In this document: piece by piece, positions 17,982 to 27,777 of the stretch | Position numbering within the stretch: position 1 is the stretch's first letter | How the letters are laid out: each line of letters opens with the position of its first letter | Assembly (NCBI GenBank): GCA_963758555.1 | Contig: CAVWVW010000003.1 | Span: 682,001-746,000 of the forward strand | Length of the DNA: 64,000 bases | DNA from: CAIUMH01 sp963758555 | GTDB lineage: Bacteria; Actinomycetota; Acidimicrobiia; Acidimicrobiales; RAAP-2 | Reading direction: 5' to 3' | Translations under genes and position numbers: made by a program | The notes under the pieces: model-generated | What the model saw: only the letters and a program-made list of their open reading frames with translations | What the model was told of the DNA's origin: nothing | The model's database searches: none

Positions 17982-18848
17982 CTAGCTCGGAGTGACCGTC
18001 ACCCCTGTGCTCGCCGCTGACGAGCCGATGGCGTTGGTCGCTTTCACGCGCACCGTGTAAGTGACCCCGCTCGTGAGCCCGAAGATGGTGCATCCGTCGA
18101 TGGCTGGCGGAGACCCAACCTGCGAGCACTTCCCAGCCACCTTGTTCGAGGCATCTCGAGCAACGACTGAGTAGGAGGTGATCGTGGATCCGCCGTTGAC
18201 GGTAGGAGGTGTCCACGTAATTCGAGCATGGCCGTTGAGCGGGGTGGCAACCACGCCCGTGGGCGCGCCGGGAGCGGTTCGCTGGATGATGTTCACGCTG
18301 GCTGACGGCGGAACGAATGCTTGGTCGGCAATCGTCGAGACAAAGAAGTACGAAGGCGGATAGGAAGCGAATCGTGCGTTCCTGATCCCTTTGAGGATGA
18401 TGGTGGCCGGTGTCGAATCGGCCAAGGAGCAGCCAGACGGCAGGAAGATGGCGACGTCGGTGCCGCCAGAGCCTCCTCCATTGAACGTCTCTGGGTTGCT
18501 GCACGTGCCGACGAAGCCGGAGGAGAGAATGGCGCTCGGATTTGCTACGACGCCGAAGGGATCTTCAAAGCCCACGACGATGACCCCTTGATTCCCAGAG
18601 CCCAAGGCACCTGAGGCCGACGACGTGAAGTCGACAGTCCATCGGCCAACGACCCCGCCATAGTTGCTCGCCGGCGTCATGGTCACTGCCGACACGGCGG
18701 TTGGCGACGGAACGGCAGCCCCCGCCGGAGAGCTGAGGAGTGCAGTCGAGCTTGCCGTTGCTGCGACAGCCAGCGACACGATGACAGCTGAACGCTTGAT
18801 GGTCCTGAACAGTTGGCGCACTGACTTCCTCCGTCTGCGTTGATCCAC
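17982..18848 (-). CDS. Secreted fibronectin type III domain protein
   Basis: A 288-residue exported protein. A basic N-terminus and hydrophobic core (AVIVSLAVAATASSTALL) end in a likely signal peptidase site (AGA). Residues about 50-185 form a unique beta-rich region with two Cys. Residues about 190-288 are an Fn3 domain (APGAPTGVVATPLNGHARI, then SVVARDASNK and VRVKATNAIGSS). Probably surface adhesion or carbohydrate binding; no catalytic domain is present. A partial copy of its 3' end lies about 670 bases further on. Confidence 0.75.
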   Translation of the reverse strand: MDQRRRRKSVRQLFRTIKRSAVIVSLAVAATASSTALLSSPAGAAVPSPTAVSAVTMTPASNYGGVVGRWTVDFTSSASGALGSGNQGVIVVGFEDPFGVVANPSAILSSGFVGTCSNPETFNGGGSGGTDVAIFLPSGCSLADSTPATIILKGIRNARFASYPPSYFFVSTIADQAFVPPSASVNIIQRTAPGAPTGVVATPLNGHARITWTPPTVNGGSTITSYSVVARDASNKVAGKCSQVGSPPAIDGCTIFGLTSGVTYTVRVKATNAIGSSAASTGVTVTPS

Positions 18849-19082
18849 AGCAGTGGTGAATCACATCTACGTCGCGCCCTGCGACGACGAGAAGGTACTA
18901 CGAAAGTCGTAACAAAGCGTGACACCCGCGCTCAGGCGCAGGATCTCGCGCGGGTGGCGCAGGGAAGCTGAGAGCTTTGCGACCGCCGTGTAGGCGGCCC
19001 GGCAACTCGAGCCTCGGCACCTGACGCCGCAGGCTCCTTGCGGCTCCTTGCTTTCTGACCGCGTCGTCCTAGTGTTCCGAGG

Positions 19083-19400
19083 GTGAAGCAGGCGCGCTCA
19101 ATCGGATCGTTCGATCGCCGCATTCTGGTGCTGACGAGCTTGGCCGGGGGCCCGAAGGCTGGCTACGCGCTTATCAAGGACATCGAGTCGTTCGCGAACG
19201 TCTCGCTTGGTCCCGGAACCCTCTACGGATGCATCGCACAGCTCGAGGAAGAGGGCTTGATCGAGGCGCTCTCTGAGGAGAAGCGACGGCGCCCCTATGG
19301 CCTCACCCCCGAGGGATTCAAAGTCTTGCGCTCGGCCCTGCAGCAGTCGTCCGACATCACGGCCGCGGGGTGGCTCAGGCTCTCTGGGTCGGGTGGATAG
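19083..19400 (+). CDS. PadR-family transcriptional regulator
   Basis: A 105-residue PadR-like winged helix: RRILVLTSLAGGPKAGYALI, then LGPGTLYGCIAQLEEEGLIE and RPYGLTPEGFKVL. PadR proteins repress genes in response to small molecules. GTG start. The downstream gene overlaps its end by about 30 bases, an arrangement seen often in actinobacteria, where a membrane protein follows a PadR regulator. Confidence 0.82.
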   Translation: MKQARSIGSFDRRILVLTSLAGGPKAGYALIKDIESFANVSLGPGTLYGCIAQLEEEGLIEALSEEKRRRPYGLTPEGFKVLRSALQQSSDITAAGWLRLSGSGG

Positions 19401-19885
19401 ATCCCTTGGCCAAACGGTGGCTCCACGCGCTCGTACGCCTGCATCCCCGCAGATGGCGGCAGCGCTTCGGCGCAGAGACCTCGTCGTTGATTGACGATCT
19501 TCTGGGGGAGGGCGAGAGCTCTATCAATATCGGTCTCGACCTCCTCGGTTCCGCGTGTTCCGTTCGCGCCCGGCGACTCACCAGCAGCAAGCTGGCTCCT
19601 CCAGGCATTGCGTCACTTGCCATCGTGAGCGCACTGTGCATCGCCGCACTGCTCCAGACGTCAAGCCTCCAGCCGGTCTCCTTGAAGCCAGGACAGCTGA
19701 ACCCCGAGCTCGTGAGGGAGACCCGTGCGCACCGCAACGACCATGCGAACCAAGTGCACTGGTCGACGTTCATGCGCGACGGCAAGCAATGTCACGTCGG
19801 AACAGAGAAGGACCATGGTTTTGATCCAAAAGGCCCACTCATCACCAGCACGCTGACGTACTGCATCCCCATCACGTCTCCCTGA
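19370..19885 (+). CDS. Single-pass membrane protein paired with PadR
   Basis: A 171-residue protein starting at GTG inside the end of the PadR gene. The N-terminus has the motif LHPRRWRQRFGAETSSLID seen in actinobacterial proteins that follow PadR genes. One transmembrane segment (IASLAIVSALCIAALL) then an extracellular part with two Cys. Role unknown; likely regulated by, or acting with, PadR. Confidence 0.6.
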   Translation: MAQALWVGWIDPLAKRWLHALVRLHPRRWRQRFGAETSSLIDDLLGEGESSINIGLDLLGSACSVRARRLTSSKLAPPGIASLAIVSALCIAALLQTSSLQPVSLKPGQLNPELVRETRAHRNDHANQVHWSTFMRDGKQCHVGTEKDHGFDPKGPLITSTLTYCIPITSP

Positions 19886-20295
19886 GAGCAGCCGGGAGAG
19901 CGTGAAGCCGGCGTGACTGTCTGGGGCCATGGATCGACTCAGAGGAGGTCTCCAACACCGAGCCGCGTCGAGTCACCTCGCACCCAGCTCAGTACCTCTC
20001 GTCAGGTCCACAAGATCGCGACGTGATCTCGCGGAGAGGGAACGTTCAGCGACTGGTCACCAAGGTCACCAGAGGCGAGCGAGACCTCTCGATCACCCCT
20101 CCAGGATCGAAGCAATCGAGTCCTTTGGTGCCGCGCCCACGTCTCGAGCTCTCAGGGCCGCGTGTCGCGGGGTGCGAGCCGCTCGACACCGTGGCAGTAT
20201 TTAGACCACGTTCAAGAACGCAGCTGGCTCAGGCTTGGGGGAGGGCTTTCCCCGAGCAAGGAGCGAAGCTGTCAGGCGAGCATCGCGGGGGAGCA
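19886..20295. other. Intergenic region upstream of the catabolic cluster
   Basis: No convincing gene here. The CoA-transferase frame stays open upstream to 20023, but that extension has no family similarity and the good ribosome site (GGGGGAG) is just before 20296. This stretch probably carries the promoter of the cluster. No clear operator palindrome was seen. Confidence 0.4.
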
Positions 20296-22647
20296 ATGGC
20301 ACATCCACTTGAGGGCGTCCGAGTCGTCGACTTCGGGCACTACATCGCCGGGCCCTTGGCGGCTCTTCTGATGGCGGAGGCCGGAGCGGACGTGATCCAC
20401 GTCGATGCTCCGGACACGACGCTTGCGTCAAACCCGCTCGACCCGTGGCTCAATCGCTCGAAGCGACGTATCACCCTTGATCTCAAGGCATCGGAAGACG
20501 TGGCCATCGCGCGAGAGCTCATCAGCCGGGCCGACGTGGTCATCGAGAACTTCCGCCCTGGCGTGATGGATCGCCTGGGTCTTGGTCCTGATGCCATGAG
20601 GGCTGCGGACCCCACGCTCATCTACTGCTCGCTGCCTGGCTTTGCAGCCGGTGACGTGAACCAAGACGTCCAAGGCTGGGAAGCCATCGTCCAGACCTCG
20701 GTGGCGGGCTACCGCTCGCTCGATGAGCACTGGGACCCGACAGGTCGCTTCAACGTGACGGTCGAGGACGCCAGCGCACCGCTGTTCACGCCGATCACGA
20801 CCGCGTCGAACTTCGGAGGGCTCCTAGGTGCGACCTCGGTGGTCATCGCCCTGCTGGCTCGAGCACGAACCGGCGAGGGTCAGTGGGTCGAGGTGCCGTT
20901 GGCCGAGGCCTACGCCGAGGCCTACAGCACCATGCTCGGCCATCGCGTCTATCGCACGGGCAACGCCCTGATGGGTGACGGTCTCATGGTCGGCAACCTG
21001 ACCTATCGGTGCTCCGACGGAGGGCTGATCGACCTCTCGCCGTACGCCAAGTTCATCATCGGACTGCTCAAGGAAGCCGGTGTCGCCGACGAGTGGGAGC
21101 AGGAGGGGCTCATCAACGTCGCCGAGCGCTCCTTCGACCTGCCCCGGCGAGAGGAGATCATCGAGCGCTTCACCGCCCTGGTGGCCACCAGGCCGGCCAG
21201 CTGGTGGGATGAGGCAGCGACCAGGCAGCTCTCGCCGGTTTCGATGGTCCGCTCACCAGAAGAGTGGCTGGCCACCGAGCAAGCCACCGTCAGCGGAGCG
21301 ATCGTGCAGCTCGACGATCCTGAAGCGGGAGAGCTCCTGCTCCCCGGGCGCAGCTTCGAGATGACCGGTGACGTCCCCCCGATCGAACCGCGCCACCTGC
21401 CTGACGCCGACCGAGAGCAGATCTTGGACGAGCTACGCCAACCGCGTCCCGCCAGGGCCCCGCTCACCACGCAGCCGAAGAAGCTCGATCTGCCCCTTGA
21501 GGGCTACAAGATCGTTGACATCTCCCAGGCCGTCGCGGCGCCGACCGCCGCCCGGCTCTTGGCGGACTACGGCGCCGAGGTGATCAAGGTGGGCAGCACC
21601 ATCCCGGCGGTGACCGACTCGATCGTCGGCCAGCTCCATCGGGGCAAACGGACCATGCTGATGGATCTGGGCTCCGAGGAGGGCCAGCGCCTGATGGGCG
21701 AGTTCTTCGACGACTCAGACGCCTTCATCACGAACCTAACGGTTGATGCTCGTGACCGCTTCGGTCTCAGCTACGAGCGGGCCCACGAGATCAACCCCGA
21801 TCTCATCTACTGCGCCGTCTCCGCTTACGGCCAGAGCGGGCCCTGGGCGCGACGCCGAGGCTATGAGAACCAGTGCAACGCGGGCACCGGGATGAGCTAC
21901 CGCTACGGGAACCGCTTCGGGTGGACGCTCTACCAGCCCACGCCGGTGATCGACGCCGACACGGGGATCTTGGCCGCCTTCGGCGTGGTCGCCGGTCTCT
22001 ACGGCAGGTCGCAGGGTGGCAGCGGCATGAAGGTTGCCTCGTCTCTCGCGCAAGGCTCGATGCTCCACCAGGGAGCGCACCTCACGCTGGAGGCGCAATC
22101 GAGCGACGGTGGTCCTGACGCACAGCGCAACGAGTACGGCATGAACGCGCTCTATCGGTTCTACGCCGCCAGCGACGGCTGGTTCTTCGTCGCTGGCCGG
22201 CCGGACGATCTCGATGCGCTCGTCGAGCTCGTCGGCGCCTCGTTGGAGCAGGTCGAGAGCTGGAACGACCCGGGTGGCGAGCTGAGCGCCACGGTCGCCT
22301 CGCACTTCGCGGGACTGACGCTGGCTGCCTCGCTGGCCGAGCTCGCTTCCCGTGGCATCACGGCTTCCAAGGCCGCGTCGATCGACGACGCGGTCGACTA
22401 CCTCGTCTCGAGAGACGTCGTCTACTTCGAGCCGGGTGTCGAGGGCGAGGAGGTCTCGCGCCCGGGCGTCGGTCGCTGGCTCTCGGAGACTCCGCCCCGA
22501 GTGGGGGAGAACCCGGGGGCGGTGGGCACCCAGGTGCTCGAGATCCTGGGCGATCTCGGCGTCACCGACGAGCAGATCGCCGAGCTGGCGCGCGAGGAGG
22601 TCATCTGCCTTCCCGATGCGCTGCCCAGCATCGTTCGCTGGACCTGA
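20296..22647 (+). CDS. Double-domain family III CoA-transferase (CaiB/BaiF type)
   Basis: A 783-residue fusion of two CaiB/BaiF CoA-transferase domains; such enzymes move CoA between carboxylic acids. Domain 1 begins LEGVRVVDFGHYIAGPLAA with AGADVIHVD and VIENFRPGVMDRLG; domain 2 begins near residue 400 (LEGYKIVDISQAVAAPTAA, YGAEVIKVG). At the position of the family's catalytic Asp (usually Gly-Tyr-Asp), domain 1 reads Gly-Trp-Glu and domain 2 Gly-Tyr-Glu. Single-domain enzymes are about 400 residues and dimerise as interlocked rings; a fusion gives both halves in one chain. First gene of the catabolic cluster. It probably activates or recycles a CoA intermediate. Confidence 0.85.
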   Translation: MAHPLEGVRVVDFGHYIAGPLAALLMAEAGADVIHVDAPDTTLASNPLDPWLNRSKRRITLDLKASEDVAIARELISRADVVIENFRPGVMDRLGLGPDAMRAADPTLIYCSLPGFAAGDVNQDVQGWEAIVQTSVAGYRSLDEHWDPTGRFNVTVEDASAPLFTPITTASNFGGLLGATSVVIALLARARTGEGQWVEVPLAEAYAEAYSTMLGHRVYRTGNALMGDGLMVGNLTYRCSDGGLIDLSPYAKFIIGLLKEAGVADEWEQEGLINVAERSFDLPRREEIIERFTALVATRPASWWDEAATRQLSPVSMVRSPEEWLATEQATVSGAIVQLDDPEAGELLLPGRSFEMTGDVPPIEPRHLPDADREQILDELRQPRPARAPLTTQPKKLDLPLEGYKIVDISQAVAAPTAARLLADYGAEVIKVGSTIPAVTDSIVGQLHRGKRTMLMDLGSEEGQRLMGEFFDDSDAFITNLTVDARDRFGLSYERAHEINPDLIYCAVSAYGQSGPWARRRGYENQCNAGTGMSYRYGNRFGWTLYQPTPVIDADTGILAAFGVVAGLYGRSQGGSGMKVASSLAQGSMLHQGAHLTLEAQSSDGGPDAQRNEYGMNALYRFYAASDGWFFVAGRPDDLDALVELVGASLEQVESWNDPGGELSATVASHFAGLTLAASLAELASRGITASKAASIDDAVDYLVSRDVVYFEPGVEGEEVSRPGVGRWLSETPPRVGENPGAVGTQVLEILGDLGVTDEQIAELAREEVICLPDALPSIVRWT

Positions 22648-22809
22648 GGAGACTGCCGCGTTCGGAGCCAAAGTGTTAGGCTGCGTATAAATACAGGCGC
22701 CTTCGTCAGTTGGGCAGCGTCAGGTTGGATGCGAGGGAGGCAGGCGAAGCCACCGCCTCTCGGACATGGTGGGAGTCGGCGCTGTGCCGACGCAAGAGGG
22801 GGGTTACTT

Positions 22810-24000
22810 ATGAGCATCACGTCGGACATCTACTACGACCCGTACGACTTCGCCATCGATTCAGATCCCTATCCGGCCTGGAAGCGTCTCCGAGACGAGG
22901 CGCCCGTCTACTACAACGAGAAGTACGACTTCTACGCCTTGTCTCGCTTCGCTGACGTGGAGGCCGCCTCCGTCGACTGGGAGACCTTCAGCTCCGCCCA
23001 AGGCGTGACGATCGAGATGATCCAAGCCGAGATCCCGAAGATGAATGGCCTCTTCATCGGCGAGGACCCGCCCGAGCACGACATGCACCGCAAGATCCTG
23101 AGCCGCGCCGTCACGCCCAAGCGCGTCAAGGAGCTCGACGGAAGCATCCGTGGCCTGTGCGCCGAGTACCTCGACCCGCACGTGGGATCGGACGGCTTCG
23201 AGGTCGTCCAGTCGTTCGCCGCCAACCTGCCCATGCGTGTCATTGGGGCGTTGGTCGGCGTGCCGGAAGAGTTCCAGCTCGAGATCCGTGAGGACATGGA
23301 TGCCGAGGGTCGGCTCGAAGAGGGTGAGATGCCCGCCGGCGACTACATCCTCACCATCGGAGAGCCCTACCGGCCCTTCTTGGAGTACCGCCGCAAGCAC
23401 CCGGCGAACGACTTCATCAGCGAGCTGATCGAGGCGACCTTCACCGACGTGCTGACCGGCAAGGAGCGTCACCTGAGCGATGAGGAGATCTTGAACTACG
23501 TCGGGCAGCTCAACGGGGCGGGCAACGAGACCACGGCGCGCCTCATCGGTTGGACGGTCAAGGTCCTCGCCGAGTATCCCGAGGCCCGAGCTCAGCTCGT
23601 GGCAGACCCGTCGCTCATCCCGAGTGCCATCGAAGAGATGCTCCGCTTCGAAGCGCCCTCTCCCATCCAGGGCCGCTACGTCACCAGGGACGTCGAGCTG
23701 CACGGCGTGACCATCCCCCAAGGGTCGACCCTTGGCTTGCTCACGGGGGCCGCGGGCCGCGACGAGCGCCGCTATGACGACCCCGACACCTTTGACATGT
23801 TCCGCAACGCCGGGCACCACCTGACCTTCGGCTACGGCGTCCACTTCTGCTTCGGCGCCGCCCTTGCTCGCATCGAAGGGCGCCTCGCGCTCGAAGAGCT
23901 GCTCAAGCGCTTCCCGACCTGGGACGTCGATCTCGAGAGCGCTGAGTTCATCCACACGAGCACCGTGCGCGGGTACGAGAAGCTCAACATGATCCTCTGA
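22810..24000 (+). CDS. Cytochrome P450
   Basis: A 396-residue bacterial class I P450. I-helix oxygen-activation motif GAGNETTARLIG with the usual acid-Thr pair; E-x2-R in EEMLRF; heme loop FGYGVHFCFGAALAR with the axial Cys. The N-terminus (YYDPYDFAIDSDPYPAWKRL) is typical of soluble P450s. The ATG at 22810 has a purine-rich ribosome site (AGAGGGGGG). Probably hydroxylates the hydrophobic substrate of the cluster, with electrons from the ferredoxin at 30497. Substrate unknown. Confidence 0.92.
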   Translation: MSITSDIYYDPYDFAIDSDPYPAWKRLRDEAPVYYNEKYDFYALSRFADVEAASVDWETFSSAQGVTIEMIQAEIPKMNGLFIGEDPPEHDMHRKILSRAVTPKRVKELDGSIRGLCAEYLDPHVGSDGFEVVQSFAANLPMRVIGALVGVPEEFQLEIREDMDAEGRLEEGEMPAGDYILTIGEPYRPFLEYRRKHPANDFISELIEATFTDVLTGKERHLSDEEILNYVGQLNGAGNETTARLIGWTVKVLAEYPEARAQLVADPSLIPSAIEEMLRFEAPSPIQGRYVTRDVELHGVTIPQGSTLGLLTGAAGRDERRYDDPDTFDMFRNAGHHLTFGYGVHFCFGAALARIEGRLALEELLKRFPTWDVDLESAEFIHTSTVRGYEKLNMIL

Positions 24001-24127
24001 GCGGCTCTGCTGCTCGCCCCCAAGGATCGACCCCGGTGATCGACCGAGACGCCCGACCTCTCCCTTGAGGTCCAGCGCTCTGTAGGGTCAAGGCGGTCCA
24101 GTGGGGTCGAGACGAGGGGATCGGACA

Positions 24128-26563
24128 TTGCGCCAAGCACTCAGTGACGTCGTCGTCGTCGAGCTCGGCAGCGGCTTCTCAAGCTCGTGGTGCGCCAAGG
24201 CGTTCGCCGACCTCGGGGCACACGTGCTCAAGATCGAGCCACCCTCAGGCGATCCGCTTCGTGGTGATCTCGGCGCGTTCGCCAACCTGAACACCAACAA
24301 GCACAGCGTGGTGCTCGACGAGGCACCTGCCTCTGCGTCGAAGCTCCTCGAGCTGCTCGAGCAGGCAGACCTCGTCATCGAGGGCTCCGAGGCGGGGTCG
24401 CTCTCGACGTTCGGGCTCGAGCGCTCCTCGCTGATGGGGCAGCTGCCTCGCCTCTCGATCGTGGCCATCAGCGGCTTCGGACTCGATGGGCCCTACGCCA
24501 GCTACCGCGCCTCTGATCTCGTCGCCCAGGCCTTCGCCGGCTCGCTGATCACTGACCAGCGAGGGCCAGTCAAGTTCCCCATGCGGGTCAACGAGTGCGC
24601 GCTGGGCCACACCGCCGCCGTCGGGGGGCTGAGCGCGGTGCTCAGAGCCCGGGCGACCGGTCACGGGGCGCTGATCGACTGCGCAGCCGTCGAGGCCGCG
24701 GCCACCAACCCCATGCGGATGACCCGTCATCTCGGCTGGTGCTACCGAGGAGGCGTCCCGCTTGCCCTCCAGACGGCTGACTCGAGCTCGACGCTGCTGC
24801 CCCTCGGTGCCTTCCCCTGTGCGGACGGGTACGTGGCGATGATGATGACGCCCCAGCAGCTCAGCGAGATGCTCGACGTCATCGACTCCGATGAGCTGCG
24901 TTCGTTCTTCGCCCAGCCAGGTGCCTTCTCGCTGCCCGAGGCCAAAGAGGTGCTCGACGGGGTGCTCTACCCGTGGCTCTTCGATCGGACGCGCCAAGAG
25001 ATCACGGACGTCGCCCAAGCGGCCGGCTGGCCGGTGGCGCCGCTGCACCTGCCCGCTGAGGTGCTCGATGCGGCCCACCTGCGCCAGCGGGGGTTCTGGA
25101 TGCCAGTGGTGGGTGGCGAGGCGGGCGACGTGCTCGTCCCGGGCGCTCCGTACCGCTTCACCGAAGGCGGCTGGCAGCTGCACCACGGCGCACCGGTGCT
25201 GGGAGGAGCTCCCGGCGAGCGACGCTCGGCGGAGCCTCATGGCCCGGCCGTGGCGGCCAAGGACCCCTCGGCGCCGCCGCTGCGCGGGATGAGGGTGCTC
25301 GACATCACGACGGTGTGGTCGGGGCCGCTGCTCACCATGCAGCTCGCCGATCTCGGCGCTGAGGTGATCAGGGTCGAGAGCCCGCTCGTCTTCCCGCCGA
25401 GCACCAAGGGCTACTCACCGCGCCCTGACCCGACGATGCTGCTCAGCTCCATCGTCGGTGGCTACGGACCGGCCGTCGACGATCGACCGGATCGCCCGTA
25501 CAACCGCCACTCGATGAACAACGCCGTCTCTCGAGGGAAGCGCTCGGTCACCTTGGACGTCCGCTCCGCTGAGCAGCGAGCGCTGTTCTTCGAGCTCATC
25601 GCGGTCTCCGACGTCTTCGTGGAGAACCTCAAGGCCTCCACCCTCCACCAGATGGGCCTGCACGAGACCGAGCTGCTCAAGATCAACCCGCGCCTGATCA
25701 TCCTGCGCACACCACCGGCGGGGCTCAGCGGCGACTGGTCTGGCTACACGGGCTTCGGAGGTCAGTTCGATGGGCTCAGCGGCTTCGCCTCGCTCACCGG
25801 GCATCGAGGGACCGACCTCTACGAGACCCCGTCGACCCAGTACATGGACAGCGTCACGGGAGCCGCCGGCGTCTTCGCGCTGCTCAGTGCCCTGCACTAC
25901 CGCGAAGCCACAGGGCGAGGGCAGCTGATCGAGCTGGCCCAGAGCGAGAACGTGATCTCCCAGATGGGCGACGTCTTCGTCAACCTGCAGCTGGGGATCG
26001 AGCCAGAGCGCTTCGGCAACCGTGACCCGCGCCTCGCCCCCCAGGGGCTCTACCCCTGTGAGGATGGACGCCTCTTGGCGCTCACCGTGCTCGACGAAGA
26101 CGGGTGGCACGGCCTGACGAAGTTGATGGGCAGACCGGAGCTCGGCGACGACCAGCGCCTCGCCAGCGCTGAGGGTCGACGCGCGGCCCACGATGAGATC
26201 GACGAGGCGATCGTCTCGTGGACGAAGCAGCTCTCCGCAGACGAGGCCTTCCACGCCTTGCAAGCCGTTGGCGTGGCGGCCGCACCGCAGCTCGATGAGG
26301 CCGAGTTCGCTCACGACCCACAGATCGTCGCCCGCCAGTGGATCCAGCCCTTGTCGAGCATCGACGTGGGCACCTTTGACCACCTCGGTCGCTCGTTCCG
26401 CGGCGTGCCGATGGCATGGGAGCGAGGCGCTCCGGCCTTGGGCCAGGACAACGAGTACGTGCTCAAGGAGATCCTGGGCATGAGCGACGAGGCCTACGCG
26501 CACCTCGTCGCCGAGCACGTGGCGGTCGAGGACTACCTCGATCGAGAGGGCAACCCTCTCTAG
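24128..26563 (+). CDS. Second double-domain family III CoA-transferase
   Basis: About 811 residues with two CaiB/BaiF domains. Domain 1: VVVVELGSGFSSSWCAKAF, LGAHVLKIEPPSGDPLRGD, and Ser-Asp at the usual catalytic Asp position. Domain 2 from about residue 400: MRVLDITTVWSGPLLTMQLA, LGAEVIRVESPL; here the aligned catalytic position appears to be Gly rather than Asp, so only one site may be active. The TTG at 24128 is chosen for the GAGGGG before it; a GTG at 24101 is an alternative. Its stop shares a CTAG with the convergent glutaminase stop. Confidence 0.83.
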   Translation: MRQALSDVVVVELGSGFSSSWCAKAFADLGAHVLKIEPPSGDPLRGDLGAFANLNTNKHSVVLDEAPASASKLLELLEQADLVIEGSEAGSLSTFGLERSSLMGQLPRLSIVAISGFGLDGPYASYRASDLVAQAFAGSLITDQRGPVKFPMRVNECALGHTAAVGGLSAVLRARATGHGALIDCAAVEAAATNPMRMTRHLGWCYRGGVPLALQTADSSSTLLPLGAFPCADGYVAMMMTPQQLSEMLDVIDSDELRSFFAQPGAFSLPEAKEVLDGVLYPWLFDRTRQEITDVAQAAGWPVAPLHLPAEVLDAAHLRQRGFWMPVVGGEAGDVLVPGAPYRFTEGGWQLHHGAPVLGGAPGERRSAEPHGPAVAAKDPSAPPLRGMRVLDITTVWSGPLLTMQLADLGAEVIRVESPLVFPPSTKGYSPRPDPTMLLSSIVGGYGPAVDDRPDRPYNRHSMNNAVSRGKRSVTLDVRSAEQRALFFELIAVSDVFVENLKASTLHQMGLHETELLKINPRLIILRTPPAGLSGDWSGYTGFGGQFDGLSGFASLTGHRGTDLYETPSTQYMDSVTGAAGVFALLSALHYREATGRGQLIELAQSENVISQMGDVFVNLQLGIEPERFGNRDPRLAPQGLYPCEDGRLLALTVLDEDGWHGLTKLMGRPELGDDQRLASAEGRRAAHDEIDEAIVSWTKQLSADEAFHALQAVGVAAAPQLDEAEFAHDPQIVARQWIQPLSSIDVGTFDHLGRSFRGVPMAWERGAPALGQDNEYVLKEILGMSDEAYAHLVAEHVAVEDYLDREGNPL

Positions 26564-27618
26564 GAGCTCGCCTCACGCGCAGCGGCCGTCTCGGCGTCCA
26601 GTGGCTCTTTGACGGCGGGCGCGGAGGCGAACATGTTGAGGCCCAATGCTTCGGAGAGGTACTTGGTGATGTGCTGGCCTCGCACGCTGTTGCCAGCGTG
26701 ATCGAGGGGCGGCGAGAAGGTGCCAAGCCCTCCCTTGCCCGGCGCGATCGTCACCAAGCCGCCGCTCACCCCGCTCTTGCCGGGGAGCCCCACCTCATAG
26801 AGCCAATCGCCCGAGTTCTCATAGAGACCTGCCGTCGCCAGCACCGCCAGCACGCGCTTGCACTGCGAGGCGTCGATGACGCGCTCATCGGTGATCGGGT
26901 TGACCCCGCCGTCGGCGAGGGTGGCACCCATCACGGCGAGGTCTCGTGCGTTGACGCGCAGCGAGCACTGGCGCGTGTAGACGTCCGTGACGAGATCCGG
27001 GTCGGCGTACATGCGCCCGTAGCTGTCCAACAGCTGGGCGATGCCGCGATTGCGATAGTTGGTGGCTGACTCGGAGGCGAAGACCTCCTCATCCATGACC
27101 AGAGGGCGGCCAGCGAAGCTCGAGAGCGCCGTGACGATGGTCTCGAACTTCTCATCCGCCGTGGCCCCCGGCACGAGGCTGGTGGTGGCCATGGCCCCTG
27201 CGTTGACCATCGGGTTCATCGTCCGCTCGGCGTTGAGCTCGATGGCGAGGACCGAGTTGAAGGGCAGCCCGGTGCTGTTGACGCCCAGCTTCTTCTGCGC
27301 CTCGTCGTGGCCGAGCGCATGGCACACGAGGCCGAAGACGAAGAGCTTCGACACGCTCTGGATGGAGAACTCCTGCTCGGCATCGCCCACCGAGAAGATG
27401 TTGCCTCGCACGCCCGCGATGCTGACCCCGAAGGCCTCGGGGGAGGCCTTGGCGAGCGCAGGGATGTAGTCGGCGACCGCTCCCTCGTCGAGATGGCGGA
27501 AGCGCTCGTAGGCCGCCGAGATGATCGAGATCACCTCGAGCTCAGGAGGCAGGTCGCCGGTCGAGACGTGGCGGGTCTCGGGCAGCTGCTCATCGCTGTG
27601 CTGGAGGTGGAGGGGCAT
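26560..27618 (-). CDS. glsA: Glutaminase
   Basis: A 352-residue serine-dependent glutaminase (L-glutamine to glutamate and ammonia), of the beta-lactamase-like fold. Motifs: the nucleophile in FSIQSVSKLFVFGL (S-x2-K), NPMVNAGAMATTSLV, and PGKSGVSGGLVTIAPGKGG near the C-terminus. Length is a little above the usual 300-330 because of a C-terminal tail. The start at 27618 (MPLHLQHSD) is chosen because the upstream extension lacks similarity. It sits on the opposite strand inside the catabolic cluster and is probably unrelated to it. Confidence 0.9.
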   Translation of the reverse strand: MPLHLQHSDEQLPETRHVSTGDLPPELEVISIISAAYERFRHLDEGAVADYIPALAKASPEAFGVSIAGVRGNIFSVGDAEQEFSIQSVSKLFVFGLVCHALGHDEAQKKLGVNSTGLPFNSVLAIELNAERTMNPMVNAGAMATTSLVPGATADEKFETIVTALSSFAGRPLVMDEEVFASESATNYRNRGIAQLLDSYGRMYADPDLVTDVYTRQCSLRVNARDLAVMGATLADGGVNPITDERVIDASQCKRVLAVLATAGLYENSGDWLYEVGLPGKSGVSGGLVTIAPGKGGLGTFSPPLDHAGNSVRGQHITKYLSEALGLNMFASAPAVKEPLDAETAAAREASS

Positions 27619-27719
27619 CGCGCGTCGAGGGTAACAGAGTCGATTTCCGCCGCCAGGCTCCGAGCGTGCGTCGCTGAACAGGCGCGGAGCCCTCGTCGCG
27701 GTCACCACGCGAGAGGTAC

Positions 27720-27749
27720 TTGACGAGAAGGAGATTGTCCGCTTAGGTA
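27720..27749 (+). promoter_or_regulatory. Candidate promoter for the aldehyde dehydrogenase operon
   Basis: TTGACG at 27720 and TAGGTA near 27744 are separated by about 18 bases, close to a housekeeping sigma promoter. It lies 28 bases before the aldehyde dehydrogenase ATG, in the divergent gap after the glutaminase. Found by eye only. Confidence 0.35.
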
Positions 27750-27777
27750 GAAGCGTGCTCTACCAGTGGGGGGATTC

